Shown: positions 14,432-19,059 of the stretch, piece after piece
Layout: each line of letters begins with the position of its first letter
Numbering within the stretch: the first letter of the stretch is position 1
Origin: Candidatus Krumholzibacteriia bacterium
GTDB taxonomy: Bacteria; Krumholzibacteriota; Krumholzibacteriia; Krumholzibacteriales; Krumholzibacteriaceae
NCBI GenBank assembly: GCA_028706585.1
Contig: JAQTVX010000007.1
Span: 1-19,059 of the forward strand
Direction: 5' to 3'
DNA length: 19,059 bases
The notes under the pieces: model-generated
Databases searched by the model: none
Told to the model about the DNA's origin: nothing
What the model saw: only the letters and a program-made list of their open reading frames with translations
Made by a program: the position numbers and the translations under genes

Positions 14432-15415
14432 ATGGTCGATCGAAAGGACGAGGAGATTCTCGCGAGGTTCGGCGCGGCGTACGGCAGGCTCAGGGGAGAA
14501 ATCGCCAGGGTCATCGTCGGGCAGGACAAGGTCGTCGAGGAGCTGCTCACGGCGCTTTTCACCGGGGGGCACTGCCTCCTCGTCGGCGTGCCCGGCCTGG
14601 CGAAGACGCTGCTCGTGTCGACCGTCGCGCGCTGTCTCAACCTCGGGTTCTCGCGGATTCAGTTCACCCCCGATCTCATGCCGAGCGACATCACGGGCAC
14701 AGAGGTGCTCGAAGAGGATCCGGTGACGCACCGCCGCGTGTTCAGGTTCATAGAAGGCCCCGTATTTTCGAACGTCGTTCTTGCGGACGAGATAAACCGC
14801 ACTCCGCCGAAAACGCAATCGGCGCTCCTGCAGGCGATGCAGGAGTATCAGGTGACCGCCGGCGGAAATACGTACCGCCTCGAGAAGCCGTTTTTCGTCC
14901 TGGCCACGCAGAACCCGATCGAGCTCGAGGGCACGTACCCGCTGCCCGAAGCGCAGCTCGACCGGTTCATGTTCAACATCAAGGTCGACTACCCGACGGA
15001 AGCGGAGGAGTTCAAGATCATCGACACGACGACGTCGCGCGAGCTCGAAACGCCCGCGCAGGTTCTAACGGGCGCGGAGATAATCGAGATCCAATCGCTC
15101 GTGAGAAGCGTTCCGGTTTCGGAGAACGTCCTTGCCTACGCCGTGCGCCTTATCAGGGCGAGCAGGGACGGGAATCTGCCGCAGATCGGGCAATACGTCT
15201 CGTGGGGAGCGGGGCCGCGAGCAGGGCAGTATCTCATTCTCGCCGCCAAGGCGCGCGCAATAATGTCGGGGCGCACGACGCCCGGCATCGACGACGTTCG
15301 CGCAGCCGCCCCACCGGTGTTGCGCCACAGGCTGGTCACTAACTTCCACGCGGAGGCGGACGGCGTGACTACGGACGATCTCGTGAGCCGCCTCCTCGAC
15401 GCCGTTGCGTCGTGA
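14432..15415 (+). CDS. MoxR-family AAA+ ATPase
   Basis: A 327-residue AAA+ ATPase of the MoxR family, which acts as a chaperone-like motor for maturing or activating protein complexes, usually with a VWA-domain partner. The Walker A motif GVPGLAKT is at residues 52-59 and the Walker B VVLADEINR at 115-123. The sensor-1 LATQNP is at 157-162, and the family-specific LPEAQLDRF is at 171-179 with the arginine that completes the neighbouring active site. A C-terminal lid follows. The start ATG at 14432 is preceded by an AGGGAG-like site. It lies nine bases upstream of a DUF58 gene and is followed by a BatA-type gene, the order in which MoxR proteins are commonly encoded. Confidence 0.95.
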   Translation: MVDRKDEEILARFGAAYGRLRGEIARVIVGQDKVVEELLTALFTGGHCLLVGVPGLAKTLLVSTVARCLNLGFSRIQFTPDLMPSDITGTEVLEEDPVTHRRVFRFIEGPVFSNVVLADEINRTPPKTQSALLQAMQEYQVTAGGNTYRLEKPFFVLATQNPIELEGTYPLPEAQLDRFMFNIKVDYPTEAEEFKIIDTTTSRELETPAQVLTGAEIIEIQSLVRSVPVSENVLAYAVRLIRASRDGNLPQIGQYVSWGAGPRAGQYLILAAKARAIMSGRTTPGIDDVRAAAPPVLRHRLVTNFHAEADGVTTDDLVSRLLDAVAS

Positions 15416-15424
15416 AAATCTGAA

Positions 15425-16333
15425 ATGTCGCCCAGGGAAACGAAGCTCACAGAGTTCCTGAAGCCCGAAGTTGTGAGCCGCCTCGCCAACATGGACCTCC
15501 GCGCGCGGCTCATCGTCGAGGGCTTCATCGCGGGCCTGCACCGGAGCCCATACCACGGCTTCTCGGTGGAGTTCGCCGAGTACCGGCAGTACAACGCCGG
15601 GGAATCGGCGAGGAACGTCGACTGGAAGATCTACGGGAAAACCGACCGCTGCTACGTCAAGGTATTCGAGGACGAGACCAATCTGCGCGCGACGCTGCTC
15701 ATCGACCGGAGCGCCTCCATGGATTTCACGGGCGGCTCCGCGGTGACGAAGCTCCGCTACGCCACGCTTCTGGCCGCCGCGCTGAGCTACCTGATGCTGA
15801 TGCAGCGCGACGCCGTGGGGCTCGCCGTCTTCGACGACAAGATCAACGCGCTCGTGCCTCATCGGTCGATGCGGCGGCACCTGCTCCATCTCCTCAAGAC
15901 GCTCGAGGAGATCGAGCCCGGCGCGAAGACGGAGATCGCGCCGCCTCTTCGCGAGATGGCCGAGCGCATCAAGCGGCGGGGGCTCATCGTGCTGTTTTCC
16001 GACCTTATCGACGATCCCGCGGAGGTGATCGCGGGGCTCAAGGCGTTCAGGCATCGCGGGCATGAGATCGTCGTGTTTCACATTCTCGACGCGATGGAGC
16101 TGAGGCTCGATTACGGAGGAGAGGTTCAGTTCGTGGACAGGGAAACTGGGGAGAAGCTACGTACGCAGCCGTGGTTCCTCAGGAAGGAGTACCGCCAGAG
16201 CGTGGGCGAATGGATTTCGCGGCTCGAACGCGAGTGCAAGGAGGACGCGATAGATTACAACCTGGTGACCACGGAAACCCCGTTCGACCAGGCGCTCGTC
16301 GCGTATCTCAACAAGAGACGGAGGTTGAGGTGA
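15425..16333 (+). CDS. DUF58/VWA-like domain protein
   Basis: A 302-residue protein of the DUF58 family, the usual partner of MoxR ATPases. The defining motif EYRQYNAGESARNVDWK lies at residues 52-68. A VWA-like fold follows, with the metal-site sequence DRSAS (94-98) and the later LIVLFSDLIDDPAEV block. No membrane segment or signal peptide is visible, so it is probably cytoplasmic or held at the membrane by its neighbours. The last residues are basic (KRRRLR). The specific substrate of MoxR-DUF58 pairs is not known. Spacing to the MoxR gene is nine bases, implying one transcript; the gap to the next gene is 58 bases of G-rich sequence with no feature I recognise. Confidence 0.93.
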   Translation: MSPRETKLTEFLKPEVVSRLANMDLRARLIVEGFIAGLHRSPYHGFSVEFAEYRQYNAGESARNVDWKIYGKTDRCYVKVFEDETNLRATLLIDRSASMDFTGGSAVTKLRYATLLAAALSYLMLMQRDAVGLAVFDDKINALVPHRSMRRHLLHLLKTLEEIEPGAKTEIAPPLREMAERIKRRGLIVLFSDLIDDPAEVIAGLKAFRHRGHEIVVFHILDAMELRLDYGGEVQFVDRETGEKLRTQPWFLRKEYRQSVGEWISRLERECKEDAIDYNLVTTETPFDQALVAYLNKRRRLR

Positions 16334-16391
16334 CCTGGGGGGGTGCCTCCTCGCCCGCGGTGGGGCGTGGGGTTGGCCCGGGACGACGTCG

Positions 16392-18464
16392 ATGAATTTT
16401 CTGAACCCACTATATCTCTTCGCGCTGGCCGCGGTGGCGGTTCCTATTCTCATTCATATCTTCAGCCGCAGGCGCGTCCCCGAGGTGCCCTTCAGCACAA
16501 TCCGTTTCCTGCGCCGTTCCGACCGGCGAAGCATGGTGCGCATCAACGTGCGGAGGCTGCTCCTCCTCTTCCTGAGGATTCTCGCCGTTGCCTGCGTCGC
16601 AATGGCGTTCGCGCGGCCGGTCGTGCGTGGCTCTCTCGCCTCGCTATTCCCGGCGGGCGGCTCACGCGCGGCGTGCATTCTCCTGGACCGGAGCTACAGC
16701 ATGGGGGTCGAGGGCGACGGGGGCGCCGCGTTCGACCGGGGCCTCGCGCGTCTCACCTCGATTCTCGACAATCTCGACCGGGGCGACGCGGTCTCGATAG
16801 TCCTTTTCGACACGGCGACGGACGTTCTCTACGACGGCGAGCTCGACAAGGAGGCCGCGCTCGGTGCGCTGAAGGGGCTGCGTCCCTCGTATGGCGGCAC
16901 GGATCTGCGGAGCGCCGCGGCGTTCGGCGAGCGCAGGCTCGAAGGGAGCGGGCGCGACGCGAGGGAGCTCTACATCATATCGGATTTTCAGAAATCGGCG
17001 CTCGTGGGGAGGGCGGCCGGCGCGAGTGCTCCCGCCGGGGCTCCGGCGGGCAGGAGCAAGGCCGGAACGGGGCTCCCCGTTCGCGCGTTCCTTCTCCCGG
17101 TGCAGACGGAGCGGGCGGCGAATGTCGCGATCGAAGAGGTTCTCGCGCCGCGGGTTCTCTTGCACAAGGGAGAAACGGCGGAGCTCACGATCGTAATCAG
17201 GAACACGTCGAAGGAGCTCGCCGCGAAATTCCCGCTGGAGGTTTCGATCGGCGGCCGCCGCGTCATGGAGAAGGAGACGGAGATACTTCCGGATAATTAC
17301 CTGAAGGAGACGGCGGTCTTTCCCGCGGAGCGAGCCGGCTGGATCGAAGGAATCGTGAGAAAGCGCCCGGATCGGCTCGCGGCCGACGACACGAGATATT
17401 TCACCGTGAACGTGCGGGAGAAGGTGCGTGTGCTTCTCATCGCGGACGAAGGCGGTCCATACCTCGAGGAGGCGCTGAGCCCCGGCGGAGGCGAGGGGGA
17501 CATTGTCGTCGCGAAGCAGGAGTGGCGCTCGTTCACGGCGGCCGACCTGAGGGGTGCGGATGTCGTCGTTCTCGGGCCGGGCAGGGGGCCCGCTCCGGGC
17601 GACGTCGAGATCCTCGACGGCTTCGTCTCTGGGGGGGGAAAGGCGGTCGTGCTGCTCTCGAGCGAGCTCAAACCCGCCGCCGAGCGGCTCAGCGGCCATC
17701 CGCTCCGTTTCGAGCTCGCCGACATGCCGCAGGGATTCTTCACGCTCGCGAGACCGTCGTCGACCCCCGCCTTCCTCGCGCCCTTCGACGAAGAGGATAT
17801 CGCGGCGTTCGCGCGCGTGAGATTCGCCAGAGCCGTGCTCGTGAGCGGCGTTCCCCCCGCCGAGGTGGCTCTCGGGTTCTCGACCGGCAATCCCTTCGTT
17901 TGGGCGGAGAGGCGCGGCGAAGGCTCGGTTGTCTTCGCGTCCATCGATCCGAGGCCGGAGGCGGGAGAGCTCGTGCTCTCCCCGTATTTCCTTCCGCTCA
18001 TGCAGCAGCTCGTCCTCGCGGCAGGGGCCGGGCCCGTCTCGGCTGGGGGCGCCTTCGTCGGCGAGAGCATCCCCTGGAGGGGCGCGGCCGGAGCTGAAAT
18101 CTCATGCGAGCTGCCCGGCGGCGAGAGGATCAGGCCGGAGCGAACCGACGCCGGCATCATAGTGCCCGGCGCCGCGGAGCCCGGCTTCGTCACGATCCTC
18201 GCCGGCGCCGAGGCGGCGGCGAAATTCGCGGTGAACCCCGACTGCAGAAGAGAATCGGACCTCGAGTACCTTTCGGCGCGCTCGGCGGCCGACTCCCTCG
18301 GCCTCGCGAACCGCCTCGTCGTCGAAGAGGGCCGGGATATCGTTCCGGCGATCCATGCCGCCCGGGAAGGCAGGGAGATCACCGTGCCGCTCCTGCTGGC
18401 GGCCATGGTCCTGTTAGCCGCGGAGCTCGCCGTCGCGCAGCGGGAAAAAGGGGAGGCGGCGTAA
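16392..18464 (+). CDS. BatA-type membrane protein with VWA domain
   Basis: A 690-residue protein. The N-terminus MNFLNPLYLFALAAVAVPIL followed by HIFSRRR is the BatA/aerotolerance N-terminal signature. Transmembrane helices are at about 4-24 and 55-74, with the conserved VPFSTIRFLRRS between them. A VWA domain starts near residue 94 with CILLDRSYSMG, giving a complete DxSxS metal site (Asp99, Ser101, Ser103), and continues through VSIVLFDTATD and ELYIISDFQKS. Near 240-330 there is a beta-rich segment (VLLHKGETAELTIVIRNTS). From about 345 to 440 comes a flavodoxin or GATase-like segment (VRVLLIADEGGPYLEEAL, DVVVLGPG, FVSGGGKAVVLLS). A last transmembrane helix lies in the final 30 residues. It probably carries the membrane end of the MoxR-DUF58 system. 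The ATG at 16392 has only a poor ribosome binding site, but the N-terminus fits the family well. Confidence 0.9.
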   Translation: MNFLNPLYLFALAAVAVPILIHIFSRRRVPEVPFSTIRFLRRSDRRSMVRINVRRLLLLFLRILAVACVAMAFARPVVRGSLASLFPAGGSRAACILLDRSYSMGVEGDGGAAFDRGLARLTSILDNLDRGDAVSIVLFDTATDVLYDGELDKEAALGALKGLRPSYGGTDLRSAAAFGERRLEGSGRDARELYIISDFQKSALVGRAAGASAPAGAPAGRSKAGTGLPVRAFLLPVQTERAANVAIEEVLAPRVLLHKGETAELTIVIRNTSKELAAKFPLEVSIGGRRVMEKETEILPDNYLKETAVFPAERAGWIEGIVRKRPDRLAADDTRYFTVNVREKVRVLLIADEGGPYLEEALSPGGGEGDIVVAKQEWRSFTAADLRGADVVVLGPGRGPAPGDVEILDGFVSGGGKAVVLLSSELKPAAERLSGHPLRFELADMPQGFFTLARPSSTPAFLAPFDEEDIAAFARVRFARAVLVSGVPPAEVALGFSTGNPFVWAERRGEGSVVFASIDPRPEAGELVLSPYFLPLMQQLVLAAGAGPVSAGGAFVGESIPWRGAAGAEISCELPGGERIRPERTDAGIIVPGAAEPGFVTILAGAEAAAKFAVNPDCRRESDLEYLSARSAADSLGLANRLVVEEGRDIVPAIHAAREGREITVPLLLAAMVLLAAELAVAQREKGEAA

Positions 18465-18465
18465 T

Positions 18466-19059
18466 ATGTGGGACGACCTGAAGAGAAGGGTAGAAAGCCT
18501 GGGCGAGTACCGGGAGCTCGTGCGCAGGCTCGAGCCCGATAACGCCCACGCGGCCGTCGCCGGACTCTACGGCAGCGCCCGCTCCCTGATCATAGCCATG
18601 ACGTCCGCGCGCCGGGCTTTCCCCTATCTCGTGATAGCCCCCGATCCCGTGAGGGCGCGCGACGTCGAGGAGGATCTCAGGATATTTGGAATGGACGGGG
18701 TCTTTCCGTATCCAGAGGACGAGATGCTCCCCTACGATTACCACGATCCCGACCGGAACCTCACCGGTCTGCAGATGCGCTCGCTCGAGGCGCTCGATGA
18801 GGGCAGGTGCCGCACGCTCGTCTGCACGCCGCGGTCCGTGCTCAAGAAGGTGTTCCCGCGCGCGCTGTTCCGCGGTCTTCTCGTCGACGTGCGCGCGGGC
18901 TCGGAGCGCGATCTCCAAGAGCTCGTCGAGAGGCTCGTGCGTCTCGGTTACGAGAGACACGAGACCGTCGAAGCGAAGGGGCAGATCGCGGTGCGCGGCG
19001 GGATACTGGACATCTTCGGCGTATCGGAGGATGTCCCCGTCCGCATGGAGTTCGACGGC
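18466..19059 (+). CDS. mfd: Mfd, transcription-repair coupling factor, N-terminal part
   Basis: The first 198 codons; the gene runs off the window end. Mfd removes RNA polymerase stalled at DNA lesions and recruits UvrA. The visible part is its UvrB-homology region: GLYGSARSLIIAMTSARR (34-51), LVIAPDPVRARDVEEDLRIF, the YPEDEMLPYDYHDPD segment, and RGGILDIFGVSEDVPVRMEFDG at the end. The position equivalent to the UvrB Walker A loop reads YGSARS, without the GKT triad, as expected for Mfd and unlike UvrB. The ATG at 18466 lies one base after the batA-like stop and has GGGAGG (18451-18456) nine bases upstream. The protein is normally over 1,000 residues; the translocase and RNA-polymerase-binding domains are outside the window. 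Confidence 0.93.
   Translation, partial: MWDDLKRRVESLGEYRELVRRLEPDNAHAAVAGLYGSARSLIIAMTSARRAFPYLVIAPDPVRARDVEEDLRIFGMDGVFPYPEDEMLPYDYHDPDRNLTGLQMRSLEALDEGRCRTLVCTPRSVLKKVFPRALFRGLLVDVRAGSERDLQELVERLVRLGYERHETVEAKGQIAVRGGILDIFGVSEDVPVRMEFDG

Noticed and set aside
16343..17296. 317-codon frame overlapping the BatA-type gene
   Set aside because: Arg/Gly-rich composition typical of an off-frame reading of GC-rich DNA; the overlapping frame has clear domains.
18466..19059. UvrB instead of Mfd for the last gene
   Set aside because: The N-terminus lacks the UvrB start and the Walker A GKT triad, and the sequence order fits the Mfd N-terminal region.
1..19059. CRISPR arrays, tRNA or rRNA genes, insertion sequences, phage genes
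   Set aside because: No regular repeat-spacer pattern, cloverleaf, rRNA-like stretch, transposase or phage gene was seen.

Overview
This is a GC-rich, gene-dense chromosomal window from an uncultured-looking bacterium. My best guess is the FCB side of the tree, for example a candidate phylum such as Eisenbacteria, Krumholzibacteriota, Latescibacterota or Zixibacteria. The basis is a large secreted protein with a type IX-secretion-like C-terminal sorting/FlgD-like domain, abundant lipoproteins, and a MoxR/DUF58/BatA cluster, set against ordinary GC-rich housekeeping genes. The phylum is an inference; nothing here fixes it.

Region 1 (1-5893, + strand) is a chromosome-segregation and cell-shape block. 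It holds the 3' end of mnmG, rsmG (ATGA overlap), two near-perfect parS sites 70 bp apart, a sigma70-type promoter, a beta-helix lipoprotein, parA, parB (ATGA overlap), a membrane-anchored M23/LytM peptidase and a bactofilin, closed by a strong Rho-independent terminator. mnmG-rsmG-parA-parB is the classic origin-proximal order. Joining ParABS to a LytM peptidase and a bactofilin in one apparent transcript links DNA partitioning with envelope remodelling. The lipoprotein inserted between parS and parA is unexpected.

Region 2 (5940-8411, - strand) holds an Hsp20 small heat-shock protein and a complete PolX (family X polymerase plus PHP domain). They are separated by about 230 bp that carries a possible sigma54-type promoter and several short palindromes.

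Region 3 (about 8509-13383, + strand) is a two-gene exported-protein operon. The first gene encodes a large protein with calcium-binding-type Asp repeats and a C-terminal sorting-like domain. The second encodes a 743-residue lipoprotein with Ig-like domains and an unassigned C-terminal half. mtfA-like zinc peptidase (- strand) converges on it.

Region 4 (14331-19059, + strand) carries a promoter followed by a MoxR AAA+ ATPase, a DUF58 protein, a BatA-type membrane protein with a VWA domain, and the 5' part of mfd (transcription-repair coupling factor), which runs off the window.

I saw no rRNA, tRNA, CRISPR array, insertion sequence or prophage genes. The most interesting parts are the parS/lipoprotein/ParAB/LytM/bactofilin operon and the exported-protein pair with its unassigned domain.
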